In this document: piece after piece, positions 10,040 to 20,154 of the stretch
How the letters are laid out: each line of letters starts with the position of its first letter
Position numbering within the stretch: position 1 is the first letter of the stretch
Origin: Ettlia oleoabundans
Taxonomy: Eukaryota; Chlorophyta; Chlorophyceae; Chlamydomonadales
Reading direction: 5' to 3'
Assembly (NCBI GenBank): GCA_019693395.1
Contig: JAAMXP010004328.1
Location: 1,936 to 24,142, forward strand
Length of the DNA stretch: 22,207 nucleotides
Translations under genes and position numbers: made by a program
The notes under the pieces: model-generated
The model's database searches: none
Told to the model about the DNA's origin: nothing
The model's input: only the letters and a program-made list of their open reading frames with translations

Positions 10040-10903
10040 ACTTATCCAGCACCTGCCCACAGGGAACCTGCATGACGCGGCCAACGGCTGCTCTGTTGCC
10101 AAACAACACGACACTATGATGGTTTGCACAGCTCTCTCTCTCTTTCTTTTCTTTACCCTGGCACTGCGCAGCCAGGCACGTTGCCTTCCAGCTTTCCTTA
10201 CGGAGTTGAACGGGTTGTCAGAATCACTTTGCTTTGTCAATTCAATGATTGCACAGCACCTCGCATGCTGGTTCCTTGCTTTTGTTTGAAAATCAATTCG
10301 CCGCTAAGGAACACAGAATATAGCTGTAATGAAAGCTATTGAAGAGGATTCCGAGCTTCATGGCATCAACTGACAGAACCATGGACAGGAACCGTCCTGA
10401 AGCAACGATACTGCAGGAAGAGATCAGCGCAGAGGCAGACAGCCAGCGCGTGCACAAGCGCTGTCAGGAGTTCAAACGACATGAGCTCACAAGATTAGCC
10501 AAATGCAAAAATGTATTCATTAATTGGTGTTCAGCCCATTCTTCTCGTCAAGAAAGAAGGGCAGGCGCGCCAATGTATCAACGCCCACCAGCAATGCACC
10601 CTTCATGTCGAAGAAGCAGATCCATGCGCGTGGGGCGCAGTCTGCCACTCTAGAGATAGGGCTGGGTACGAGCAGGGTCAGACGCAAGTAAAGATGAAAA
10701 TCTCAAGCAACAGTAGAGAAGAAAAAATGAAAGAAGCACGAAAGAAGGAACCGAGTGAATACAGGCAGGGAGAGGAACAGGATTGCGAGGGTGCCAGGCA
10801 GCGCACTGTGCACCATGCTGGGCTTCAGGGCTAACTTTACGTAAATTTGGTAACAACGCATAGCGCTACTCAATGGGGTTCATGCGGGGAACGGTGAGAT
10901 GAC
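10040..10903. other. Convergent 3' spacer between PRMT4 and kinase B
   Basis: The spacer lies between the PRMT4 stop (plus) and the kinase B stop (minus) and should hold both 3' UTRs. It is visibly less GC-rich than the genes. It contains a pyrimidine tract (about 10133-10158), a purine-rich stretch (about 10694-10760) and a palindrome TTACGTAA (10838-10845). Two overlapping open frames (10339-10653 and 10511-10834) have no recognisable domain apart from a short phrase faintly like a reverse transcriptase, so no gene is called. Confidence 0.6.
10325..10329 (+). promoter_or_regulatory. Possible TGTAA polyadenylation signal of PRMT4
   Basis: TGTAA is the usual chlorophyte poly(A) element (family knowledge). 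This copy is 286 nt after the PRMT4 stop on the same strand and is the only clear one noted in the spacer. A pentamer is expected by chance in a region this long, so support is modest. Confidence 0.35.
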
Positions 10904-13900
10904 TTATTGTGCAGTGTCAAGAGGGCTCACTGCTGCAAACGCCGCCCCGGTTGCAGCAGCAGCGAAAGGGGATGCCACGCCTGACTCGTTGCAGGCTGGG
11001 GGCGCTGAGGCAAGCCGCTGCTGCCCTGGCATCGCTGGTTGGTTTGGCTGCAGCGCTGGTGCCAGTTGCGCCGCTCCCACTAGCTGCGACGGCATACTAG
11101 GTGTGTGCACCTGGGGTGATGCTCCGCGTGTTGCACCCCGGACAATAGTGTGAAAGATGTTCTGCACCTCCCCCAGTATTGTGCTGAAGGTGGGGCGCCC
11201 ACCGGGCTCCAAGTCCAGGCAGCGACGCATGATGGATGCCAGCGGCTGAGGTGCATCCACCGGGATCTCAAAAGGCAACAGACCTGCGAGGGGTAAGTGA
11301 AACAGCCATATGCAAGCACGGGAAAATACAGGGCAGCGGACGCTACGGCAAGGCAAAGCGGCAGCACAGGGCGGCAGGTGGGCAGGCATGGCGCTGATGC
11401 GGCAGGCCGCGTGGACGACACAAGGCGGAAGTAACCACCCTACCGTGTGGTGGCATGATGGCGCACATGCAACCTGCTCGGCCTGAGCAGCGCTACCATG
11501 CTTTGAACAATACAACCCAACAACAAGGTGCTGGCAGGAGGCTGCGTGGCGGCGAGCCAGCAGCATGCACGTCTTGGCCCACCTGAGCTGACTTTGGCCA
11601 GTATGCGGAGGGGCGGTAGGCCCAGCCAGGCGCGTTGGCCGTACCACATTTCCAGCAGGATGATGCCAAAGGAGTACACGTCCGCCGACTTGCTCAGCTT
11701 GCCCGCAGACAGCAGCTCGGGAGGCATGTAGGTGACTGCAGCGGCCAACGGGGGCAGCCAATGCGTGGATGGACTTGTGTTCGTGGCAAGTCAAGTGACA
11801 GTGTCAACAACAAAGTGGCGCAGTCAACAGGAGAAGACAGGGGCTACCAGCGGCTGAGGTAGAGACCAAGGGGCTTTGCCTTTAGTTCTTGTTGAAGACA
11901 TGCCGGCCACCCACGCACGCACCTGTGCCAAATGATGAGCTATGCAGCTCCTTGGCTCCCCCCGAGTGCTTGGCCAGCCCAAAGTCAGCCACCTGTAAAG
12001 GAGAGCATCACCACAGCATTACCACACTAACTGAGCACAAATTTCGGAGGGGCATGCCAGCGTGACGGATGTGGGCTGCCTAGGCAACACGACATCACGC
12101 TACCCAGCACACGCATGTCCCGTCCAGCGACACCCTGTACATTTTGCACGCGGGTTACGGCTGTCCTTGCCTGGCGCTCAGCCCATTCTCCCACCCCACC
12201 TTGCAAACCCAGCGCCGCTGGTCCTTTGTTGCACTTGTGAGCAGGATGTTGCTGGGAGTCAGGTCACCGTGAATGACGTCGTGGCCGTGCAGGTAGGCGC
12301 ACGCGCCTGCAACCGCAGCAGTCGTGACGAGGTGATACGGCGCAGCAGCCTTCCAAAAGGCGCAGCATGAAGCGCACTTGGCACGCACCCAGCCCAGCGG
12401 TGCCAGCTGCGAGCGTGCCATCTTGGCTAGGCTCCGCTCAGCGGTGCTTGGCTGCACCACCACAGGTGCCAAGCTGCGCCAGTTTCTAGCCCTGTCTGGC
12501 AGCGGCAAGTAAAACCAGCAGTATCCCGCACACAGGGCCCATGCCCTCCCCACCTGCAATCTCCATGGCTGCCAGCAGGATTGCCTGCAGGTTGGGTGCG
12601 CCATCTGCGAGGCGAAGCAGCATGCCGCTGTCTATGGCGTCCAGCAGGGAGCCTCTGGAGCAGTACTCCTGCACAATCCACACCTGCTGCCGCACCTTGC
12701 ACGCATCATGCAGCTGCAGCAAAAGGAGGGGGGCCGTAATTTATAGGCTAAGCCTCAAGACTCTAGGTGGACTTGCAGGCAACTCTGCTTCCAGTTGTGG
12801 CAACAACTGGGACTGCCAGTGGTGTGGTGGATGCTGCATGCGCACAATATTGAAAGCACCGCCAGCTCTCTACGCACCCAGCAACGCTCTTACAGCAAAT
12901 ACCAAATGGATCGAAATAAAGCCACCGCTTCCCCTGCCACTGCGTCTCCTCCTCCCCCCTCTTGGCACACACCGGGATGCACTTACCCTTACCTCTTCCC
13001 TGCTCATGCCGTGGCAGAAGGTGGTCACTATGTGCGGGTGGCTCAGGCTGCGAGCAAGCAATGCCTCAATTACAGCAGACTGCAGGCCCTGTGACGGCTG
13101 CTCCACTGCAACAAGCGGCGAGGGGTTTGCCCCCGTCAGCGGCTCCCAGCACTCGATGATCTTCACAGCAACGCGCCCGCCCTGCATGCAAGAGTGTAAG
13201 GAGGAATTTTAGGCAGGGTATGAGTGAGGGACCCATGGCTGTATGCCTAGGTTAAGGGGAGCCGTAGAGCCACAGGAGCAAGGGGAAAGTTAGGTGTCCC
13301 ACATGCCATGGCCAACCAGAATGATGGGCAAACCAGGTGCAACCTAGCTACTCACGCAGCTATCTATCCACTCCCTGCACTGGCCTGCACCCGCCTCCAC
13401 CATCTTTAAGCCCCGCACCTGCCACATGCCGCGGTAGCAGCGCCCCATTGAGCCAATGCCGATGAGGGGCCCCAGCTGCACCTCCTGCACCACTTCGGGC
13501 CGCATCTGGATGAAAGCAGGCAGCACCCTGGAATCCAGCTGGCTGCTCAGATTCTGCGGAGCAGATGCAGGTGGGCATTGACAGCGTAAGCGAGGGTGTT
13601 CTGTTTTTCTGCTGGGCAATCTGCTGGGCAACTCATGCTGCCAGGATGCAGGGCAACACCAGACGACACAGCGACATAGCGCTGGGATGCGACGGAGCAG
13701 CGTACCCCAGCAGGCAAACACACAGGAAAGCCAGCAGGGGGCAGGCCTGTGCCCAGACAGCCCCCAGCCCACACTCCCACCAGCGTCCTCACCACATCTG
13801 TGTTGGTGCTGCTGACGGCTCCTTCACTGGTGACAGTGGTCGCGCCGGGAGTCTGTGTGGTCCTGGCGCTGGGTAGGGGGCTGCCCTCGGCCGTGCCTGC

Positions 13901-16514
13901 CACCGAGGCAGGGGTCTTGCGTGAGTGTCTCACTATCCCAAAGTAGTAGACAGGTTTTTGATGGCGGGGGGAGGCTGCAGGGGAGTCCCCCGCGACATCT
14001 GCAGTGCCACTCGCCGCTAACTTGGTGTCCTGCTGCTCGTCGGGTTCCCCCGATACGTCCAGCCAGGCTGGGATGCCGATGTGCGGCATTGCAGCACAGA
14101 GCTGCTCATTGTCCGCCGGCCTGAAGCGAATATGAAGTACACAGGGCTGTGGCTCTGCATCGCAGGCTGCGTCTGCGCCAGCGCCATTGCCATCGCCGGT
14201 TGGGCGCACACTGAGGCTGAAGTCCTTGCCACTTGCCATTGCCAGCATAGCGTTCTGCAGGAGGGAGTGCATGTGCATGTTTGTACGAGCAGGTGTGCGG
14301 GTGGGTGGGTGGAGGTTTGGGGCGCGGCGGGCGCGCGGTGGCGGCACAGCCAGCCACTCAGCCAGCTAGCCAGCATGACAAACAGGGGCAGACATCACAC
14401 GGCAGGCCATACAAACTAGCACCAGGCTGCAGCCAGCTCAGCTACTGGGAAAGGCCAGAGCGGCAACCAATGAGAGCAACAGCAGCATGGCAACTGCCAT
14501 TTAAAAGTGGGAGACAAGAGGTACGTGCTCACGTTATGGGAGCTTTGCGTGCCATTAGTGACATGGGAGAACAGCTGCCAAAAGTCAGCAGGGCCCCCAG
14601 AACTGCCGCCACTGTCAGTGCCATCAGCAACCCCGCTGCTTGCACTGGCCAGCAGATTAGGCATCCCGCAGATGCGCCGGAAGGTGTCGTTTGCGTAAAG
14701 GATGCGCCAGGTGGTGGCAGACAGGTCCAGCAGGATGATTGCTTCTGCAGTTGAACAATGGCAATGGTGAGAAATTGTCAGCATGGCAATGGGTAGGAAT
14801 GACTGCGATGTAATAGCAGATGTGTGCTGTCCAGCAGCAGCACCACAAGCAACAAATTCAGTGCACACTACTGCACAGGTGGGGAGGTGAGACTAGCGCG
14901 ACAAGCGGCGTCTCCAACTGTGCCAACTGTGTAAGTTGGCGTCTGGCATTTCCAATGAAATGCGTGGCACCTTGGAAAGCATCCATGGTGCGCATGAGGT
15001 GGCTCTCAGCAGATAGGGCGCGGTCCATCTCCCGCTGCTGCAGCATCAACATCTGAGGCAAACAGGGCACCCAGATGGAGGAAACCACAGCTCACATTGC
15101 ATCCTCCATGCCGCACCCTACATGCAGCATGGGACACAGTGTAGCACCATAATTGTTATGTGCCGGCTCACCAGCTCTCGCTCCATCTCGCGCACCACAA
15201 TCTCGGCAAAGTGGGCCAGCATGGCGTACTTGGGGGCGTCAAAGCGGCGGGGACGGAAATCTAAAACGCATAATGAGCCTGCCGGGTTTGGGGGATGTGA
15301 GCGGATAGGTTAATGATTGTGGAAAGCTGGGTGATGTTGGTGAAAGTTGGGCCGCGGTCGGCTGCCGAAGGTGTTGATTAGGCTTGGAGAGCACACACGC
15401 GAGCATGTACCTTCATCTTCCGCACTCTCGATACCTGCAGCTCACTGCATGCACCTACATCCAATCTGCGCTGCCAGCAGCTGAGCCCACCGTAGCGATG
15501 GCCCTCTGCGTAAGACGACACCAGCGGTGCGCCCGCATAGAACCTAATGTGCGGCTCCCCCGACACGAACTTGTTGTGCTTGAACCTGCGGGGCCGCATG
15601 GGAGCAGCTGAGAGCTCAGCGCTGGATCTACAAGCATGCTTCAAACCTGCTGAGGCGCACACACAAGGGCACGCACGACCGCCTGAAGCTCTGCCAACAA
15701 TCTGCCATCCACCCCAAAAGGCAACTAAGCGAGTCCTAGTGCAAGAGCAGCGAGCACCCCGCTTGCCTGGTGTCTGCCAACGCGTCCTCCACCACCAGCA
15801 TCTGGGGCGTATGTGTGACCAGCATCCAGTCGCAGAAGCTGCCCTCCCGCCCCGCACTGCACGCCCAGTCACCGGCTCGTGATATGAAATAAAGTTCCTC
15901 GTCTATCAACGAAATAGCAGCAACTGGCGTGTCAAACAACTGCTTCATAAGCGCTGCAGGCAGGCACAACGGGAGGAAAGGGCAGGAGAGGTGTGGTAAA
16001 AGGAAGGGCATACGATGATCTCGGATGGAGGCATGAAAGCAGCCGTGCTGTCATTATGGCACAGCCTTGGTGTCTTCTGCCCCTCTGCAGCAGTTTGTTG
16101 CAACGTAGGTGTGGGTTTTCCGCACCAGTGATGGCGTCAAACTGGGGCCGAGGTGGGGTGCCAATAAGTTGCAGCGCACGCAGTGCCCTGAGGCGGCCCT
16201 CCTCATCAGGAGACTCCATCTTTTTGGGCACCACATGACAGCCTCCGGCTTCACCCTCTGCAGTCACCGCATTTGCCTTGCGACCCTCTGCCGTTGCTGC
16301 TGTGGCGGTCGGGGCAGCGCTGACGCCCGCGCTCGACTTGGCGGACTGTGGCGTCCCATCTGGTGGCGGCTGCGGCGCGTCACCCTACACCCAGGGCATA
16401 CAAAAGCCACGCCAATGCCGTTGACGGAAGTTGCTGAGCAGAAGCTGACAGCGCAGCGCTTTGGTGCCCACAAAGGTGACTCACGGGGTGCAACCGCGAG
16501 CAGCAAGCCCCCAT
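10904..16514 (-). CDS. Kinase B: lipid-anchored GAF-PAS-TKL-like protein kinase (15 exons, 875 aa), paralogue of kinase A
   Basis: Paralogue of kinase A with the same domain order. Exons: 16514-16485, 16384-16126, 15953-15767, 15585-15491, 15278-15172, 15052-14971, 14744-14533, 14254-13793, 13553-13419, 13181-12993, 12713-12554, 12306-12200, 11992-11923, 11735-11583, 11283-10904; phases agree throughout. Seen: start MGACCSR; GAF at about 71-226 (FDAIT, GSFCDW, YAGAPL, SLCVLD); linker LQQREMDRAL; PAS-like module from about 254 (WRILYANDTFRRICGM, later VYYFGIV); kinase with G-loop GIGSMG 510-515, Lys530, HGDLTPSN 652-659 (Asp654), DFG 678-680, PPE 703-705, DVYSFG, and a Ser/Ala/Pro/Gln-rich tail. 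Growth relative to A is in exons 2, 7, 8, 11 and 15. Intron 3 uses a GC donor. As in A, the HRD Arg is Gly and the catalytic-loop Lys is Thr. Membrane tethering is inferred from the start. The gene is divergent with eIF4B and convergent with PRMT4. Confidence 0.92.
15586..15766 (-). other. GC-AG intron in kinase B (intron 3)
   Basis: The exon 3 end reads CACCAG followed by GCAAGC, the usual form of a non-canonical GC donor (AG|GCAAG). The acceptor CCGCAG is at 15591-15586. The join gives ADTRFKHNKF, aligning with EDVRFQNAAF in kinase A, whose equivalent intron (4687-4528) has a normal GTGAGC donor. Confidence 0.75.
16485..16514 (-). other. First exon of kinase B: N-myristoylation/palmitoylation signal
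   Basis: The 30-nt exon encodes MGACCSRLHP and ends at the donor GTGAGT (16484-16479). Gly2 and Ser6 fit the myristoylation consensus; Cys4 and Cys5 are candidate palmitoylation sites. The acceptor TGTAG at 16389-16385 joins in phase 0 to an Ala/Thr/Pro-rich stretch before the GAF domain. Confidence 0.82.
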
Positions 16515-17340
16515 CCGTCCGCAGAAAGTTGAAGACGTTGCGGTTGCCGTGTGGGAAAAACCTCAGCCGACCCTAGCCAGGGGTTGGAGATTGTGCGTTT
16601 CTGCTGGGGTTTACAACCCCAGGTGACGAGGACCAGCTGCAGCTGGACTTCAGAGGCAACAATTGCGAGGTGGTCGGACATGCAGGCCCTCCGGCAAATT
16701 GGAGGCTACCGAAAGTGACCAATCTTGACGGAACAGGTTACTGCGCCCTCTTCGGTTACGGTGTCAAAGGTCTGATGAACAATGTGCAAGCTTCATCTGA
16801 AGATTGGCACGACGATCGCTGCACGGCACACACCCGACGTGCTGGCAACCACCCACCGGCGCTGCCGGCGCTGTCCCTTCTGTCGGCCGCAGCACAGCCA
16901 CGGATGCTGACACTGACGTTACATCGCGCACTGACCGTCGGTTCACTGTTTAATAAGTCCCGAGCAGCCCAGGACAAGCATAGAAGGAAGTCAGCACCAC
17001 AAACCTGAGTTGCGGTGTTGCGGCATCGGCAGCTGCAATTTGGCGTGCCGGCACCTGGCCACAAAGCCCATGAAAGGAATTAAGTACAGACCTTGTAACA
17101 AGCATGGCTTTGGTATTGTACCTCAGACTCATGAAAGCACCACTACCTGATTGCTAGTGGAGTGCTTCAGCTGTGATGGCACCTTGGTGTCCGACACGTT
17201 GGCAGAGTGCCAACTATGTGTTGTCCAACTGCCCACCCTGTTCAATGTCCACAAAAGCCGCATCTTACGGATTATCTACGCTTTTTCTGCAGCCAACCGT
17301 TGAAGGGCAGCAGTTGGCCGCTTTTGAGCAGGGTTTCAAG
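16515..17340. promoter_or_regulatory. Divergent 5' region between kinase B and eIF4B
   Basis: This 826-bp stretch separates two start codons facing away from each other, so it should carry both promoters and 5' UTRs. No TATA box is obvious. It contains a 7-bp stem-loop (16605-16621) and an open plus-strand frame (about 16577-17008) without a recognised domain. The frame of eIF4B exon 1 is open back to 17173, but the ATG at 17341 has the best context and matches the eIF4B N-terminus. Confidence 0.5.
16605..16621. repeat. 7-bp inverted repeat with 3-nt loop
   Basis: TGGGGTT, then TAC, then AACCCCA: a perfect short stem-loop 91 bp upstream of the kinase B ATG. It could be a protein-binding site or chance; there is no T-run to suggest a terminator. 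Confidence 0.45.
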
Positions 17341-20154
17341 ATGGCGGACCGCCAGCAGTTTTCTCGGACTATGACTGCTTCCTCTAATTGGGCCGACGAT
17401 GTTGAGGAGGAAGAGGCGGAGATGCAGCGAGGTGAGGCGGATGGCGGCAAACGATCGCTGTGGTTGCTCTGGTTGCTGGTAATTCAGGTATGGGTCCCGC
17501 CCGTGAAGGTAACAAGGGGTAAGCACTTCTCTCTCTACTGATGGCTGAACATCCCCCTGCACCTCCATGCAGTGGAGAGCATGCAGGCGCTGTCCTCACC
17601 GCGCCCGCCTTACCCGGGCAGCCCTGGGCCTCAGGCTTCACCCCGACAGCCCTACCCCGAGGAGCCGCGGGGACCCTATGGCGGCGGCCCGCCGCCATTT
17701 GCCGCAGGGCCACCGCTGCCCGACCGTCCGCCGTTTAAGGCCTACCTGGGCAACATTCCCTACGATTTGGACGAGGAGGTGGTGGCGCACTTCTTCCGGG
17801 GCCTGCAGGTGAGGCAGCCACAGTGCTGCCTAGCACCCAGCTTCACCCCACGCAGTACATCACTGTGCGTCACTGATCTGGCAGCAGCCCTTCATTTCGG
17901 GAGTGCTTGCACGGTCAGGCGGTTGCAATCCATGGCGAGACTGCTTGCTGCGGCCCTTTAGCCTTCTCACCTTGTTGGTTGGTAACTCATCTGCTGCTTG
18001 CCGATTACCGTTGCCTGTCATGGCTTCCCCTGTGTTGCCCGCTCCTGTTTGCGGTTGCAACTCCCTATGGCTAACTCAACCTCCTCACCACCACAACCAT
18101 CATGCTCGGCTGCAGATTGTGGACATCATCATCACACACCACCGTGACACCGGCAAGCCCAAGGGATGCTTTGTTGAGTTTGGCAGCCAGGTGGGCAGAA
18201 GGGCCTGAGGCGAGAATGCCAAAAAACCGAGCGCGCCTCGTGGCCTTGTCTGCCGGCATTTACGCCCTTTACTTCTGTTGTGTTGTGCTCCACACCATCG
18301 TCACCAGCACTTGGCCACCACCACACACCTGCAGGAAGATCTTGCCAAGGCTCTGACGGCAGATGGGGAGCCGATGATGCGGCGCCCCGTGCGCGTCCAG
18401 GTGGCGGAGCCGCAGCGCCGCGATGGCTTTGCAGACCGCAGGTGGGCCGGTTGTGGGCTGTGTGGGAGGATGATGGTCTCCCCATCCAGGGAAGGCTGAC
18501 TGACGTTTGGCTTGTGAGCTGGCTGGCTGCCTGCCTGCCTGCCTGCCTGCCCGGGCCCCACAGACTCCTGGGTGCCCCAGCATCTGTGTCTGCTGCACAC
18601 AGCAAGGCTGCCCGCCGTTGTGCCTGTCCACTGGGCAGCAGGGGCGGGTTCGGGCGGCGGGATCGAGGGGATGACGATGGCGGTTTTGGGCGGCGGGGCG
18701 GCTATCAAGAGCGTGACCGCGGCGGATACGGCTTTGGCCATGGCGGCGAGCGGGAGCGCGATTGGCCCTCGCGCCGCAGCCCACTCGGTGGTGCGCTCTA
18801 GCCACTGCTGCTGTTTGCTCATGTCGCTGGTTGCAAAACTAGAGCTGAATGTTGCTGGAATTGTGTCGCAGCCTGCCTCTGCTGCCATGGCTTGCTGTGC
18901 GGCATCCTTGTGTCATGCCTTTGAGCTGTTTGGACATGAGTGCGGGGCGGCAACAGCACACACCACCGCCCTGCAACTGAGCGCCTGCTCCCCCTGCCTG
19001 GTGCTGTGCTGTGTTGTGCTGCAGGTGAGGCACCTCTCAGCCCCAGGGAGAGACCAAAGCTGGTGCTGCAGCCGCGCAGCCAGGCAGCAGCACCGGAGGG
19101 TGCCGATGGTTCCGCGCCACCTGCTCCGGCAGCGCCAGCGCCGCGCAGCAACCCCTTTGGTGATGCCAAGCCTGCTGATACTGCCGCCAAGTTGAGGGAG
19201 TTGGAAGAGCGGCAGAAGCAGAAGAAATCGGAGGAGGAAGCCGCCAGGAAGCGAGAGAAGGAGGCCGCGGCAGCGACAGCGGCGGCACCAGAAAAGGAGA
19301 AGGAGGTGGCGGCGGCAGTATCGAGGGGCCCGCCCCCGCCTCCAGCTGATAAGGCGGCAGCAGCACAGGCACCGGCGCATGGACCGCCGCCTCCCCCGGC
19401 AACAGCCAAGCCGGCAGTGCCGCCACCAGCACCAATGCCAGCGGCAGGCGCCGGACCCGAGGCTGTTGGCGGGCGGGGCAGGGGCGGGCCTACTCGCGTG
19501 TTGGTGCCAGTGCCTGCTCGAGGCGCTGGGCGGGGTCGTGGTGCTGGGCGTGGCCGGGGTGGGCAGCATGGCGGCGAGCATGGAGCTGAGCAGCACCCAG
19601 CTGGTGGGCGAGCGGAGGGGCGGCCAGGGCCCCACCACCGCACCGGCGGCCGTGGAGGGGAGCATGGCGGGCGTGGCGGCAGGGGTGGTGGCAGGGGTGA
19701 GGGAGGCCGGGGGGCCTCGCACAGTGCGCCACGGCAGCAACAGCAGGAAGCCAAGACGGCCAAGGTGGGTAGATGCTGGACTTGCAGTGCTGCCCCCAGG
19801 GGTCTTTCTTTCTTCAGCATACGGCAAGGGAACACATGCTCATCTGATGTACACGGCGGTTTGGCCAATCTGCCGTTGAGTTTGCTGTGCCGTCATCACC
19901 CCCTGTCGCTGTTGAGTGTGGCTGCTCACTCCACATCAGGTTGTCCCGGGCATCCTCCCACTCTGGTGGCCCTGTTAGCCCAAATCCACAACCTTCCCCC
20001 ACACACCCCAATTTGCCTCCCACAGGCCGACCACAAGCCCACTGGGGCTGTGGCTGACCACCTTAGGGCCAAGGGTTATGCACTTGACAATGAGGAGACG
20101 CCTAAAACCGCCGTTGAGAACCCATTCGACCTACTCAGCCTTGTGGATGAGTAA
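17341..20154 (+). CDS. EIF4B: Translation initiation factor eIF4B (7 exons, 508 aa)
   Basis: RNA-binding cofactor that stimulates the eIF4A helicase during cap-dependent initiation (family knowledge). Exons: 17341-17431, 17573-17808, 18116-18190, 18335-18441, 18642-18790, 19025-19764, 20026-20154; phases agree (exon 5 could also end at 18787). Seen: an acidic N-terminus with SNWADDVEEEEAE, like the WADE motif of eIF4B; a Pro-rich spacer; one RRM at about 85-165 with RNP2 AYLGNIPY (87-94), FFRGLQ and a short RNP1 KGCFVEF (125-131); a Gly/Arg/Asp-rich segment (GGFGRRDRGDDDGGFGRR); the eIF4B box RERPKLVLQPRS followed by NPFGDAKPADTAAKLREL and a charged helix; a Pro/Ala spacer; an RGG-rich stretch; and a C-terminus ENPFDLLSLVDE. 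The RPKL...PRS and FGDAKPADTAA signatures separate it from eIF4H. The start context CAAGATGGCG is good. Confidence 0.92.
18519..18550 (+). repeat. CTGG/CTGC/CCTG microsatellite in eIF4B intron 4
   Basis: A run of CTGG and then CTGC tetranucleotides inside the intron between exons 4 and 5. It is a simple repeat with no coding sense. Confidence 0.8.
19468..19714 (+). repeat. Arg/Gly-rich (RGG) coding repeat in eIF4B
   Basis: Low-complexity coding DNA made of GGC, CGG, GGG and CGT codons gives GRGRGG, AGRGRGAGRGRGG and GGRGGEHGGRGGRGG. Such RGG stretches bind RNA and are typical substrates of type I arginine methyltransferases (family knowledge). It lies near the C-terminus, outside the conserved eIF4B core. 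Confidence 0.8.
19765..20025 (+). other. eIF4B intron 6: in-frame, stop-free
   Basis: The last intron is 261 nt (87 codons) long with donor GTGGGT and acceptor CCACAG, and holds no stop codon in the eIF4B frame. Splicing is still the better reading, because its translation is Leu/His/Cys/Ser-rich and unlike the flanking eIF4B sequence. Confidence 0.7.

Noticed and set aside
10339..10834. Two overlapping plus-strand small genes between PRMT4 and kinase B
   Set aside because: No domain, no splice partners and composition unlike the neighbouring coding exons; treated as 3' spacer.
16264..16506. Separate small protein upstream of the kinase B GAF exon
   Set aside because: It begins at a non-ATG codon and overlaps the intron between exons 1 and 2; the spliced model explains the region.
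18819..19868. Long minus-strand open frame (349 codons) opposite eIF4B exon 6
   Set aside because: It is the antisense shadow of the GC-rich RGG/Ala/Pro coding repeat of eIF4B; its translation is Pro/Ala/Gly/Ser low complexity with no domain.
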